Program-made: the position numbers and the translations under genes
Notes under the pieces: generated by a model
Told to the model about the DNA's origin: nothing
The model's database searches: none
What the model saw: the letters and a program-made list of their open reading frames with translations, nothing else
Assembly (NCBI GenBank): GCA_964059195.1
Contig: CAXKWD010000006.1
Location: forward strand, 63,753,073-63,817,072
Reading direction: 5' to 3'
DNA length: 64,000 bases
Source of the DNA: Ectobius pallidus
Taxonomy: Eukaryota; Arthropoda; Insecta; Blattodea; Ectobiidae
Shown: piece after piece, positions 45,821-57,659 of the stretch
Layout of the letters: every line of letters begins with the position of its first letter
How positions within the stretch are numbered: the stretch's first letter is position 1

Positions 45821-46685
45821 TGAGAAAATAGCCTTAGTCATAATATAATAAGGAGAATATGACAATTGGTGATAGAATAATGTGATAAAGCTATGTGCAA
45901 TGTATGGTTTAATGGCTAACATTGCTGATTACGGATTTGGAGGCTTTTATTGGATCTTGGCATATCTTCAGATTTTTCTAAGGTAGGGGACTTCTGTCAC
46001 AGTTGCACATACTTGTTAGGATAAATGAAGAGATATTTGAATAAAGAAGTAGGCTAATGACTCTGGTCAAGAGAGCTCTAATTAATTATATGCCGGGGAG
46101 TTGGTGTGCGAAGTCTTGATTTTAAAAATTTACTTGTTTCTTGTTTCCTAATCTGCACCGATTCTGTTCATTGTTAATAATAATAGTTGTTAGTAATGAC
46201 ATATTTTTAATTATCAGTTTTTTCGAATGCCTGCTGCGCTTTCTTTTTCTTACGTTCCCCTTTCTTTCTACTTCCATTATTTAGTTGTTTATTTGTCTTT
46301 TCCTTGTTCTGTCCCTTATTATCTGCTTTGGAGGTAATGAAAAATAAAACGTAAATGTACCTCATGTTAACGGCATGGTGTAAAGTTCCTTCTTAACCTT
46401 TTTTATGCTACTGCGTTCTATGAAAACAGCCTTTGAAACCGATATATAGTATTGCTGCAACAATGCATTATATAAAATCAGAGGATTTTATCCATGTGTT
46501 AAAATGATCATTTATGGAAATAAGATAGTCAAGTAAAATTGTCCTTATTGATTCAAGCTTAAAGCTCAGTCACTGTTTCACTTGATGATTGCTTATATAA
46601 GCATACAAATTTGGCTCTGAAAGGTTTAAAATCTGTATTACTATTCTGTGAGTGCACCATTCAACCTTTAAAATGTTCTATCGTC
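45300..46685. other. No gene seen
   Basis: AT-rich sequence broken by a long (AAT)n tract. No coding signal was seen. Confidence 0.45.
45763..45821. repeat. (AAT)n microsatellite
   Basis: About 19 AAT units. Confidence 0.9.
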
Positions 46686-46689
46686 TTGA

Positions 46690-46765
46690 TGCACATAAGA
46701 AGAGGAGAGAATGCCAAATGGCTTTAGGTCTGCCAAAATAAGTAAATAAGAAACATCACTCTTCA
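46690..46765 (+). repeat. Non-LTR 3' tail fragment
   Basis: GAATGCCAAATGGCTTTAGG, then TCTGCCAAAATAAGTAAATA matches 50010-50075 (GCCAAATGACCTTAGCTGTG, CCAGAATAAATAAATAAAT). A GCCARAATAAAT end with an AAAT tail is also found at the 3' end of the LINE at 36620, so these are probably very short 5'-truncated copies. Confidence 0.45.
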
Positions 46766-46820
46766 AGATTGTTGAAAATAAAATAATAGAATGCTCAACA
46801 ATAATAAACATGCGTATGTA

Positions 46821-46904
46821 ATTAATAGTAATAATGATATATCAATTTTTATTTTAAAAGTATTAATAGTAATAATGATACATCGATTTTTATTTTAAAA
46901 GTAT
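46821..46904. repeat. Two-copy tandem repeat, 41-bp unit
   Basis: TTAATAGTAATAATGATATA and the following TTTTTATTTTAAAAGTAT are repeated with three changes. Confidence 0.75.
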
Positions 46905-46959
46905 ATAAATCATTTAGGCCAACTATAAATTGCACCTTAGAGCCATATCATGTTCATCT

Positions 46960-47960
46960 AGTCCACGCATGTCAACTTTTACTGAGGGCCAATTCTACTT
47001 GGTAATTTAAAGTCCAAGGGCCGCATGCCGAAATGAAAATATAACCTGTGTTCTTGTAGACTTTTTTTTGTAAAAAACAACAACCCGACTTTTAAATTTT
47101 ACCACACCATACAGTAAAACACTATCATTCTTGCCATTTGATGCTATGTATATTACAATCAATGCATTTTAAATACAGCTCATTAAAAATGTGTGGATAA
47201 CCAAAATAACAGAACTTTAATGTAAAATTGAATACAATTTTTAGGCTTACACTCATTAGGCTATTATACCAGGCAACCTCATTATTAATTAATAATTGTG
47301 TTATGTTAGAAGCATACTGACTGGAGTCAGAAGCAACGAAGGAATCTTGCAAATCCTGGTAGGTTAAAACATGAATTAAACTGAGCGTTACTGACCAGTT
47401 GCCCTTCCCAAGGACAGAGTTTTAATTTAAGAGCCTTAATATTATCGTACAATGGAGTTACAAACTGATCTTTCCTCTTGTAATTTTAAATTTAAGCATT
47501 TAAAATTCACTGCAATGTCTGCCATGAATGTAAAATCTTCAAGCCAATTACCATGGTCACATTTCTTATCAGGCGATTCGCATTTCTTTTCTAAGTAAAC
47601 TTAAATTTATTCTGGAAGGGGCCAGAAGCGTTTTAAAACTCGATGACAAAGCCAGCGAACTTCTTAATGGCATGGAAAGCCCTCAAATTCACTATCTGTA
47701 TCACTAATCAAAGTGGGAGAATTAAGTTGATTCAGTCCCATGGAACAAATACAATTCACTGCTTTCAAAATTCAAAATTAGGTTCATTCTTATTACTTTA
47801 AGCATGGTATTCCTGGTGAACAATGCCTTATAAAGGTCTTCCAATAATAACGCATGATGACAATCATGACAGAAAATCAGGTTTTAGCATATTTTACTTC
47901 ACATTACTTTTTTGGCAGACATATTTATACACTCTACCTAAATCTTTAGGGGGTCGCATT
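46960..47960 (-). pseudogene. Decayed hAT-family transposase (ZBED/GTF2IRD2-like group)
   Basis: On the minus strand, with several frame breaks, EVRWLCHRVLKRFW, then KKCESPDKKCDHGNWL, then DFTFMADIAVNFKCLNLKLQ follow each other (about 47690 down to 47480). The order EVRWLS...VL.RF, then WL.DL.FL.DI...LN.LNL.LQ is the catalytic-region pattern of this hAT-derived transposase group, which cuts and pastes DNA in the nucleus. Stops and shifts occur throughout, so it is inactive. A 75-codon minus frame at 47125-47352 may be the downstream part. The ends of the element were not found. Confidence 0.55.
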
Positions 47961-48261
47961 TTGTAGCTTAGGAGGCCGTCTGTGCTATGTCTACCCGGCT
48001 GTAGATCATAGTGATATTTTTCCTTCGAGTTTCCTTCTTTCACTTTATTTTATCTACAGTCATAACATTTTTCTTTGATAAGAATTTTCTACGAATATTA
48101 CATGCAATATTACGAATATTAATGAATGCAATATTAATAACACGATATTGTTACATCAATGAGTTTAATCTAAAAAATAAAACAGGTTGAAACGTTGCAC
48201 GAGTCGTGACTATCGCCGATGGCGAAACGATCCAATATAATATAATATAGCCTATTATAAT

Positions 48262-49025
48262 TAGGGCCCGGATTCTAATGACATGTCGTCTTTTTATTGA
48301 TGCTGCATAGACATTGCCAACTTGTGGATAAATCCTAATCATGGCCTCTAGATTATAGAAATACATTTTTATTAGGTCATTTTTTGTCATTTTATGCAAT
48401 TTTATATCTTTAGGGCATTTATTTCAATTTTAGGTCATTATTTTGCCATTTTCGTGTCATTTCCTTCCTTATTTAGTCATTTTCATGTATTTACATCGAG
48501 TGTATTGACTTTTTTTTTTCGTCGCTAGCGGTGCTGTCTTTGAAGTTTTGTTTGTTTAATGCAAGAAGGAAAAATTCGGCGTTAAAGTGTTGCCATATCT
48601 CAGTCGGAAGTGAGAATCAAAGAAACGCCAAAATTTTGTATTATATTACTATTGTTATTAGATTGACTTGGTACCAGAGTTTGCCACCAGCTTGGATTTG
48701 AGAGTTGAAACTACGGTTTACTCTCAATAAACAACAATATAATCCGGCAGACCACAAAAGGATGTACCGAATTTTGACTCTCCAGTGCCTCAGTGTCATT
48801 TTAAATTTCCGTGAGGAAAGAACATTCACAACATTACAGTTATTTACAGTTTTTACAATTATGTAAAAACTAGTGTATAACTTTATGTGTACAATAATAT
48901 TTTTATAAATAAAATATCAGTTTTTAGGTCATTTTTTTATAATTATTAAGTCATTTTCTTTAAAATTTAGGGTCATTTATAGGTCATTTTTCAAACAATT
49001 TTAGGTCTTCAGAATCCGGGCCCTG
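48262..49025. mobile_element. 764-bp non-autonomous hAT element, TSD ATTATAAT
   Basis: Ends TAGGGCCCGGATTCT and (minus strand) CAGGGCCCGGATTCT differ only at the first base. The perfect 8-bp duplication ATTATAAT is at 48254-48261 and 49026-49033. AGGTCATTTT and close variants are repeated in the left (about 48370-48490) and right (about 48925-49000) portions, all in the same direction, like transposase-binding subterminal repeats. No transposase frame is present. Confidence 0.85.
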
Positions 49026-49033
49026 ATTATAAT

Positions 49034-50000
49034 AAATCGATTATCTCGCCATAGGATATTTTGCGTACAATTGCACAAGTAGCGATGTGTTTTATTCATT
49101 ATACATTAACTTAAATTCAACATTAGCCAAATAGTCACAATAAATATAACTGGGGCTCCGGATTCTCTCAAGATAAAGTCAACCGGAACTTCGCTGTCCG
49201 TGAATTTATTCATAACACCCACACCCCTCGTTATAGTACCTACGATAAGTTGCATTTAAAGTCTCTGCCATAGACCTTACGTAGAAGCACACCGATTATA
49301 AGGCTCAGGACTGCGTGCCGTACTATTCCGAATAAATGTAATATATAAGTAGCGCAGGCTATCTTGGGGTATGTCATTGAACAACACACCCAGCGTGCGA
49401 GCCTTTTAACTGGTGATCCGACGGGGAAGTACCAAACAGAACATATGACACGCTGCACTAAGTGACCAAGTACAGTTCCTTCAGGAATCATACCACAGCA
49501 AGACGTGCGTCGTGTTATAAGTTGAAATTTTAATCCACGTTTTCTGTGTGTTTTGTGGCCATGAAATATGTGGTTTAAGAAGAAAAATAGTAAAGATAAC
49601 AGCGTTGTTTTTCATTAGAAGACTGGACTAAGACTGAGAAATGTGTATAAAAAATAAAACTAACAATCATAGTGGAACATGTCTGTGTGTGTACAGCATT
49701 TTGTGAGTGAGTGTCTCCTGAACTGGAAGACAAGGCACCTCTGTGGAGCGATGAGCTGTCTATGCGAGGAGAAGGAGGAAGTGTTATTGATAAGTCACTC
49801 GCTTCAAAGCTTTCATTAATAAATTCCATACCCCAAAATTGCTTGCGCGACTTATACTTACTAAAATTAGCGCATACAAATTTTTGAAATCAGAAATGAA
49901 TACGTAGAACGTCATGAAGAATTGTACATATTTTATTATATGTTACCTGAACCATTAACAACTGTTATTTTGCCTTCAGTCGTTGTTACGTACTTATATT
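49034..50000. other. No gene assigned
   Basis: Two reverse frames of 83 and 84 codons (49240-49491 and 49575-49829) have no recognisable domain. The composition is slightly GC-richer than the surroundings. Nothing is supported. Confidence 0.4.
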
Positions 50001-50004
50001 TTAC

Positions 50005-50075
50005 AAAACAAGATAAGATGAGAGAAAATAAAGCCAAATGACCTTAGCTGTGCCAGAATAAATAAATAAATAAAA
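50005..50075 (+). repeat. Non-LTR 3' tail fragment
   Basis: Matches 46690-46765 and ends in an (AAAT)n run (ATAAATAAATAAATAAA). Confidence 0.45.
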
Positions 50076-50262
50076 GCAACAAGTAATATTACTCCTCAAG
50101 ATTAATGAAAATAAATAGTAACTATAAAGTAGTAGGTTTATCAACGCATGCTTAATAAGCAATTATCACCAAAAGAAAATATGTTTCGAGTTCTTTTAAG
50201 ATCAATTGGGTCTATGTTAAGTTAATAACAAATTAAAGTAATGTAAAGTGTTCCCTGTACAG

Positions 50263-50475
50263 GCCATGGAGGCCGAAAGGGTTCCAGAAGGTTGAGGCTC
50301 CCAGATTTTAGACAATCGACACGTGAAGGTGGTAAAATTGTCAGCCTTACGCACCGGCCGCCTTTACCCCCAGGATTGCTCCCGGTACTCATTCTGGTAG
50401 AGGCTGAGTCGACTCCAGGGCTACAGTGCCACCAGAAGGATTAGGCCAATTGAAAAACTCCAATGACCTCTATAA
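50263..50475 (-). repeat. tRNA-derived SINE, family G copy 2 (tail part)
   Basis: The minus strand matches the body of 28793-29050, including CCTAATCCTTCTGGTGGCAC, GAGTCGACTCAGCCTCT and GAGCAATCCTGGGGG. The tRNA-like head is missing or unrecognisable. Confidence 0.7.
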
Positions 50476-50499
50476 ATTGGTTTTGTAAAATCACACTTT

Positions 50500-51960
50500 G
50501 TAAAATCACACTACACCCAAACCTACTATGTTCACCTAGCTTAAAGAGATCGTAGTAAAAGTTTCTTTCTTTCTCCTTAATTTGTTTATGACTTTTACAT
50601 GTTCCCTTGAGAAGAATTTTCTACGAATATTACAGGCTATTGAAGAGATGGAAAGGATTAACTCGTTTTAGGTTTTTAAAGGTGAATAATAAAATTAACT
50701 TATTCGCTCGTAGCTCCACAAGAGTATTTGTTATTCGTATCATTTGTAACAAGAACACTCAGCAAAGGAGACGTATAATTATTAAATGGTCTTTGAATGG
50801 TTTGAAAGTGGGTCGGGAAATTCGTAATAGCTTCGCAGTTTAAAATAGCATCATAAATATTTACAAGTAGTGACGACATATTCACTTTAGTACATGGTTA
50901 TAACTTCATATTAATTGGTAGTAACACGATAGGTGGTAGCTCGATTTTTACTAAATTTATATAAGAAAAGTCACGTTCTAAATTGTTTTGAATTCATTAC
51001 AAGGTAGATAGTGATTACGCTGAGTTTATATTTACACGTACTAAATCATTTTTATTGGAACAATTCCATTTCCCCTGAGCAAGCATATTACACATAGCCC
51101 ACCTCCTTCCACTTTGTTTCTGTTCATCGCAGAACATGGCATTGAAATGTAACGCGGGAAGTGTGCCATTGACCGAAGTGAAAAGGGGAGAGACGTGTGA
51201 AATAGGGTGGGGTTCGCACCCCTGCACTGAATGCACCCTCTCTCACCTATGGACTCGTTCTGGACGGCAAGCCCACATCGTTCACTGTGCGAATCCAACC
51301 CCCATCCCCATCACTTTGAACTCCGAATTGGACAGAAACGTGAATAGCACGTACGTTCAGTGCTCTTTGATACTGCCACAGTTGTATTGAATGTGTTCCT
51401 CTCAAATTTCTGCTCTGTGGTTTTCTTCTCACTCCCCATCTCTCTTCAGCCCTATCCTCGCTTAATCTCTTTCTCTTTTACACAATACACCACTCTCTTG
51501 ACTAAAGTAGTAGTTATTATGTCAAATGGAAATGTTTGCTTTTATATTTTATCTATCTATCAGTTTTTAAAATCATTTGTGCATGCGGTTTAAATATTCT
51601 GAAATAATGATTTTTTATGAATGTATCCTTTGATCATTTATACGCATAAAACTTCGTCTATTGATGACAAAGCACAGCAAAGCCTGCTCTTTGTCACCGA
51701 TCTCTCCTATGGAGGCATTTAGGAGACTTAAGAGCTAACGTTGATTCAATTAAAAGAATGGTTCGCCTAGTAATCATGTTTAATGATTTTGTTATGTTCG
51801 TATATGATTCCTTTCCTTGATATTTTAATCCAGCGGAAGCCGAATGGAACGTAGAGTTTACAGAAAACCTAAGCACACACATTTCTTCATTAACGGCAAA
51901 AGCAATAGGTCATCAGACTCGTGAGATCACCATCCAGCTCAACGCAGTGGTGTTCTTCTT
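50500..51960. other. No gene assigned
   Basis: Several overlapping frames of 60-85 codons occur on both strands at 50607-51593, none with a recognisable domain. A CT-rich stretch spans about 51400-51480. Confidence 0.4.
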
Positions 51961-51967
51961 ACTCTCA

Positions 51968-51968
51968 C

Positions 51969-52034
<66 letters not shown>
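51968..52034. repeat. (TA)n microsatellite
   Basis: A long TA run just upstream of the first copy of the APE-type non-LTR 5' repeat. The third copy also follows a TA run. Confidence 0.9.
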
Positions 52035-52040
<6 letters not shown>

Positions 52041-52056
52041 GTGTATAAACATATGT

Positions 52057-52150
52057 ATACGGCCACTAGATATGGAGGGTAGCTGCGAATGTATTATTGT
52101 ATAAGCAGTCTCGGACAGACGACATGAGATGGTCCTCCAGCTTGGGGGTT
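52057..52150 (+). repeat. 5' fragment of an APE-type non-LTR element, copy 1
   Basis: ACGGCCACTAGATATGGAGG, then GGTAGCTGCGAATGTATTATTG and GGTCCTCCAGCTTGGGGGTT match 57118-57420 and 57720-57990. It stops abruptly at about 52150, where Penelope-like sequence begins. Confidence 0.65.
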
Positions 52151-52431
52151 TCGCTGTATCAGATGCCTATAGCTTACCTGATGAACAAAACATCTCAAGA
52201 GACCTTCAAACAGAATGGGTACCATGACGCAAAAATCCAACGAATCCTTAAAACAATCCATTTTCATACGAACAAGACCATTGCTGAAATACTTGGACTG
52301 CTTACCAGCCTTCCTTCGGAACCCTTTCCAGGAAGCTAGAGAGAATAGGCCTACTAAGGAAACACCAGATGCGGACAATATCCATGCCAGGCTCTTCTAT
52401 CCAGACAAATCAGCAGTCGCGGACCGTACTA

Positions 52432-53556
52432 CCACAGTATAAGTATTAATACAGTAAAGAAACTGTGTGTTAAAAGTCATATGACAACATGTTGACTGGA
52501 CGACACTAGCGCTCCATGCGGAGATTGAGTAAAGCTACATTCTCATCAAATGAAATGGCTTGGGAAAATACATAAACACATCGCAAAATATGTTAAGTTA
52601 AAAGAGAAAAAGAGAAAAATACAGAATATTTTTATTTAATGCAAATCTAATTCTAAATTTAAGAAATAATAAAACAGATAATGTATTATATTCTAGTTAA
52701 GAAGAGGTAAACAATACCTAAATAGGCTACTGTTAAGGCCTAGTATTTTTCCTTTAAAATCATTGCCCTTTAATATAATTTATAATTCAAATTATGATAA
52801 TAAATAGCCTACATATTAATTACGTAAATTATATTATAGGTCTGTCACGTTGTTCATAATGCACGTCATTGTTGACAGTGTATTTTGATTCTTTGCCTTA
52901 TATGGCAATATACGACTTCAATTTATTGTAGGTCTATGTAGCGTCAATTACTGCAGGATGGACTTCATTAAACAAAACAAAAAATTCAGGAGCATTTGAA
53001 ATTGAAGACACCGTCGGTACAGCAGTTTTAATTAACGAGTTTTTATAGGAATTCATAAACTGTCTGTTTTCGGCGTGTGTCAAGCATAGACGGTAATTTT
53101 CACTCAAATATTTTACATATTTTGTTACTAGGTTTTCTTGTCGACCATTAATGACCTATTTTATACACCAGAAATCATTACAACAGAATAAAATATAAAA
53201 ATATTACATTAAAGTAACTTGAAACATAACCACACCAGAATCACGAGTAAGCCAGTAGACCTACAATAAATATTACTTATTTTCGTTCTTACCTTTCTGG
53301 ATGTTTCAAGAAAGTGAAGAAATGCAATTCAGGATTTTGTCTTTTATTATTACTGAAATTTACAGCAGAATAATAAGGTCCTTTCGAATATAGCGTGTTC
53401 TAATAAATACAACACTCCTATTTATTTACATACTTCCCGGAGTAGTTTCTGTAGCCTTACTTTATGGCCGCTACGATCGCTAGTAAATGCGCGCGCATGC
53501 TCGGCTGGCAGGAAAACGGGCTGAGTTTCTGTACTGTATTAATACTTATACTGTGG
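52432..53556. mobile_element. 1125-bp inverted-repeat transposon inside the Penelope-like remnant
   Basis: The ends CCACAGTATAAGTATTAATA (then CAGTAAAGAAACT) are inverted over 33 bases with one mismatch. TACTA lies on both sides (52427-52431 and 53557-53561), so the duplication is either 5 bp or TA, depending on where the terminus is placed. No transposase frame was found. The superfamily is undetermined; TA would suggest Tc1/mariner. Confidence 0.75.
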
Positions 53557-53915
53557 TACTACTAACTCAGACCATAATATAGACTTCAAGGACACTACAG
53601 TTCTTTCCAAGATATCGCGCTATTTGAACTGCTGATTAAAGAAACCATTGAAATAAAACTGCCAACTTTAATATAGATGGAGGTTTCATCACCATCCAGG
53701 CCTGGAACAAATGCATCCAGGACCTGAAGGACAATAGAGGCAAGAGGAACCTGAAAAACAGAACATGACAAATGTGACATTCTTCTCGGATTGGTTGACT
53801 CAGGGAACCTGATTGGTTGTTCACTGATTGTTCCCTGATTGTTCCCTGGTTGGTTGACTTGCCCAACACGGTTTGGTGTAAACACATCACCGATTATGTA
53901 ATACGCGACACTTAG

Positions 53916-53966
53916 CTCCCTGAGAATGGAGGCAGCATCAGCTTCTGAAACGTCGGACGATGGCAT
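53916..53966 (+). ncRNA. Hammerhead-like core, decayed
   Basis: CTGAGAA (one change from CUGANGA), a GGAGGC...GCTTCT stem, then GAAACGTCGG. The same GAAACGTCGG follows the core at 16978-17025. The change in the first box suggests that this copy is inactive. Confidence 0.4.
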
Positions 53967-54239
53967 TGGCTACTTCTCATCTGGCTGCAAACCCGAGAAG
54001 ATTTTCTACATTTTTCATGTTCTGTTTTCATATTTCCGGAAAATCATAATATTTTTATCCTAACTACTGAGCAAAGTGACCGAGTGGTGCCTTCGCGAGC
54101 ATTCTGAGTTTACAGTGAACCTCCTCTAGCCAGTCAGTTTAATTTAATTCAGAATAATTAATTCTTGGATATTGACCCTTTTACTTTAGGCTATATCTTT
54201 GTAACAGTTAGTTTTATTAAGACCAGTTTCATTGACAAG

Positions 54240-54435
54240 GGGTAAAAATACAGTAACATACACACATACATACATAGGCTGTTCACAGACACCCAGATAT
54301 GCTTCCGAAAATAGTATTTTTGGTTCCAGGAGACCTCAAAATGTATATTTATGTTAAAAACTCAACTTAGAATTTGGGGATCGAACACAATACTTCTTCT
54401 ATCTGTAGTACCTATGGTACGGGCAGAGGAAATAA
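54240..54435 (-). mobile_element. Fragment of family H (Harbinger-like MITE)
   Basis: CACAGACACCCAGATATGCT, then AAAATAGTATTTTTGG, then GTACCTATGGTACGGGCAGA match the right half of 8333-9150. The last bases GCAGAGGAAATAAA correspond to its right terminus. Confidence 0.65.
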
Positions 54436-54439
54436 AATT

Positions 54440-56250
54440 AGTTGGCCACCTAAGTATCTGATCACTGATCAGCATTGTTGGAAAACTAAGACTCGAAAGA
54501 AAACTAAATTTGATTGGCCGAATCCGGAGATAATCAGGTCAAATCTTTCCCTTGCCCTTGCTACTACTTTAGTTAAATTAATTTTCGTTTTCTCGAGTTC
54601 ACAAGCGTCACATCTTGAGACGAGTATGGGAAATAGATTCTCAATCATATCATAATAACACGCACCCGTTGATCATTAGGATCACATAATGGGGTAGCGC
54701 CATAGTGATGGTACCGGTACTTTAAGTTCCATCGTGAAGAATAATATAAAGTATTGAGGTGTTCAATGCTCATAACACAGGCATAGTAGTCAGATTTGGG
54801 TTTTTATTGAGAAAGCCTATTGTTATGTTATTTTATGTTATCTTGGATCGTAAACATTGTTTAAAAGAACTCTCCGTCTGTGTACTATTTTACAGGCTGA
54901 GCCCGTTAAAGTAAAGAAAAGATGCTAGGACTTTATAGAGATTATAGAGGATACCCCCAAATATCACTACCATTCTCTTCCCTTTGGTACAAATTTATAA
55001 TTATCCATTTCCTTCATTTAACCACTACAAATAATATTATTCCAACTACTACTATTATTGTGTAGGCCTACCTACAACCATTTACAAATAAAAATACCAA
55101 ATAAGTATTTCGGGGAAAAAATTGATCCATTAAACTAGATACCAACAATTTGATGAAACACAAATGTAAGTCAACACAACATTCAGTCAACATTCATTCA
55201 AAGTTTGCAATTTCTTATCATAACGAAGCATATGTCAATATTAGTTCCATTTTGCCGTTTCTATAACTTCAAGAGAGATGTACATTTCTTTACAAATAGA
55301 TCAGTCTTTTACTCAATTGTTTTTGCGATGTACAATCGCCTGAAGTTCTATATAACGCTCTTACATCGTAAGTAACTATTATGATAATTTGGATCTAATG
55401 ATTGATGGGCGATTCGCGAATACAACACTTACTGTATACAACATTAGTGAATTTCTAACCTAGCATAACCTATAAACAGAACTAAATTAGGAAGATAAAA
55501 ATAATTTAGGAGACTAAATATTCACTCATTTCGCATTCTTTTTCACCTTCTTCGCAGTCTTTCCTGCGTTAAAACAAATAGTTGCATAACTTACGTTATG
55601 TGCACTCGTGCTGCTAATGAGAACAACATCTTCATTCTACCTAGTATTTGAGCTCAATATTAGTGTTTTAAAGCAAATTGTGCTTCAACGATTATTACAT
55701 TACGAGTTATAAGAATGTGTTCAATTTTTTGGTACGAAATGAACCCTCTTGTTATTTATACGCTTGAATGTATTTCATTTACGTGAATCTTATGTGATTA
55801 GAGATTGTTCAAAATTTAAAGTTCAGATAATTTCCAAGCCCTGCTGATATTATTTTATCTTACTAAAGGAACAATTATCTTGTTCCAGCTTCCACAACTC
55901 TCATTCCAGACATTTAAAATTGAAATGCTTTTAAGCATCAAGAGGATGAAGTGGAATTATTGTGGCTCTGAAGAATAAACCATCTTTTCATTTCCTCTTC
56001 CATCTCTACATAATATTCTGTGGCTTATTTAGGATTAATCTACGATCACAATTTCTTTGGTTGTTTTCTTCCAGGAAGTATATTCAACCTCCCCACACCA
56101 ACCCTTATCCCAGCTTCATCAACCAATAAGTACTGGGAGACGCATTTCAACAGCTGACATACTCCAGTGAGACAAATTGCTTATACACCACTTCAGAGTA
56201 TAATCAATTCTCGACTTCAGTTTCTTTCATCTTCCGTCTCAGATATTTAC
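54440..56250. other. No gene seen
   Basis: AT-rich. The 93-codon frame at 54374-54655 starts inside repeat family H and shows no domain. Confidence 0.45.
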
Positions 56251-56253
56251 AAC

Positions 56254-56353
56254 AGATTTAATTAAAACAGTTGGTTGACTAATTTGTTCTGGCTTTACTT
56301 TTGAAAAAAATACGTCTTTAATTAAAGGACACTAACTGGTCTTAATTAAATCT
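56254..56353. repeat. Small inverted repeat, about 100 bp
   Basis: CAGATTTAATTAAAACAGTT and, near 56331-56353, its diverged inverted partner (minus strand CAGATTTAATTAAGACCAGT). Probably a tiny MITE-like element. Confidence 0.45.
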
Positions 56354-56473
56354 GATATATTTAAAAATAAAGGAAAAATCAAACGCAAGCGGAAGCACAG
56401 CAAGCTGATACTATTATTAGAAAATGGATCAGTTCAAAGGCGCAGATATTACTACGTCGCAGAGATGATATTG

Positions 56474-56504
56474 TTGTTATTATTATTATTATTATTATTA
56501 TTGA
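56474..56504. repeat. (ATT)n microsatellite
   Basis: About ten ATT units. Confidence 0.85.
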
Positions 56505-56559
56505 TTTTAATGATAACATATACAACACTTACTATATACTACATTAGTGAATTACCTAA

Positions 56560-56622
<63 letters not shown>
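56560..56622. repeat. (ATT)n microsatellite
   Basis: About twenty ATT units. Poly-Ile frames across it are artefacts. Confidence 0.9.
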
Positions 56623-57117
56623 GCATTCATATGAAAGAGTGAATGAAGTAAGAACAACATAATCGCAATGTACTACGAAATCTGTGATGTGACATTCATC
56701 ATGCATTTGTTGCGAAATGTTCACTGGTAGATGGAAGAGCGAAAAGAACTGTAAAGTAATGAATTGAAGTGGCATTACGTTATTGCGTCGAAGAAATAAA
56801 TATTTGGAAGAGTGTTTGCTAAAGCACATTAGTTTTATGTTAATAGTTTATTGTTAACACTTTATATTATGTAAGATATCAGTGGCTTGGTAGTACCGGC
56901 TGATTGCAATCAGTAAAATATACGATTGTAGGCCTAAAAAATCTTCTCATTCCTTCTTTTACCTTCACACTCTTGTAGTTTTCCTTCATTTCTACACAAC
57001 CATTCACAGTTTGAAGATTATGTTAATTATAATGTGAATTAAAGTGCCAGTCTTGAAAAGCTCCATGCTTCGTATAGGGTATTTTTATATGTATTTGTAT
57101 ATGTGACACATATGTAT

Positions 57118-57425
57118 ACGGCCACCAGATATGGAGGGTAGCTACGAATATAATATTGAATAAGCAGTCGCGGAAAGACGACACGAGGTGGTCCTCCAGC
57201 TTGAGGGTTTGGCGTGAGGTTTACAACCTCTTAAAGAAAAAATTACCGTTTAGAAATGCTTACCTGGTTTATGAATTCTGTCTGTGCAAAATTCTCCGGA
57301 CGTAAAATGATCTGTCGTTCGGATTTTCAGGTGGGGATTGCACTAGGGGAGATTATAAATCGTAGAAAAATGAGCTATACATTTTGAAGGTGGAATATTA
57401 GGAGCTTGTATAGATCTGGGCCTTG
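57118..57425 (+). repeat. 5' fragment of an APE-type non-LTR element, copy 2
   Basis: It shares with 57720-57990 the leader GGCCACCAGATATGGAGGGT, GCAGTCGCGGA, GTGGTCCTCCAGCTTG and GGCGTGAGGTT. It continues into TGGAATATTAGGAGCTTGTA (read WNIRSLYRSG), the start of an AP-type endonuclease as in RTE-like elements. It is then cut off and continues as family H sequence at about 57430. Confidence 0.6.
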
Positions 57426-57429
57426 GCTT

Positions 57430-57605
57430 TGTTTCAAGTAAAGAAAGTTACGAGAGTGTATTAATAAAATCTTATTTGGCTTATGTATCCTTCTAGGATG
57501 GGATGGGATATGATGTGGTAACAACAATATTCTCTTCATTTTTACAAACAATTTACTTGAAGAAAATGTCATACATAATATATTATACTAAATGGATAAA
57601 TATGC
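57430..57605 (+). mobile_element. Fragment of family H (Harbinger-like MITE)
   Basis: AAGAAAGTTACGAGAGTGTA, TCTTATTTGGCTTATGTATC and TATTATACTAAATGG follow the right part of 29160-29899. The terminal bases are replaced by a (TA)n tract. Confidence 0.55.
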
Positions 57606-57608
57606 TTC

Positions 57609-57610
<2 letters not shown>

Positions 57611-57656
<46 letters not shown>
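57611..57656. repeat. (TA)n(TG)n microsatellite
   Basis: A TA run passes into TG units, just before copy 3 of the non-LTR 5' repeat. Confidence 0.9.
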
Positions 57657-57658
<2 letters not shown>

Positions 57659-57659
57659 A

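Larger units (their letters stand above)
52150..53990 (+). pseudogene. Second Penelope-like endonuclease remnant, split by an inverted-repeat element
   Basis: On the left, FKQNGYHDAKIQRILK (about 52210-52255) resembles the segment linking reverse transcriptase to endonuclease, and YPDKSAVADRTT (about 52399-52434) is the family-typical endonuclease segment. It is then interrupted at 52432-53556. After the interruption the reading resumes with NSDHNIDFKDTTVLSKISRY and, after one frame change, FELLIKETIEIKL and the degenerate end. The GIY-YIG start is missing. The two halves join in frame across the duplicated TACTA, which shows the order of events. A hammerhead-like core follows at 53916-53966. 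Confidence 0.7.

Noticed and set aside
53595..53966. 123-codon minus-strand gene
   Set aside because: Antisense to the second Penelope-like endonuclease remnant and its terminal repeat.
56465..56829. Poly-Ile/Leu proteins
   Set aside because: Translations of ATT microsatellites.
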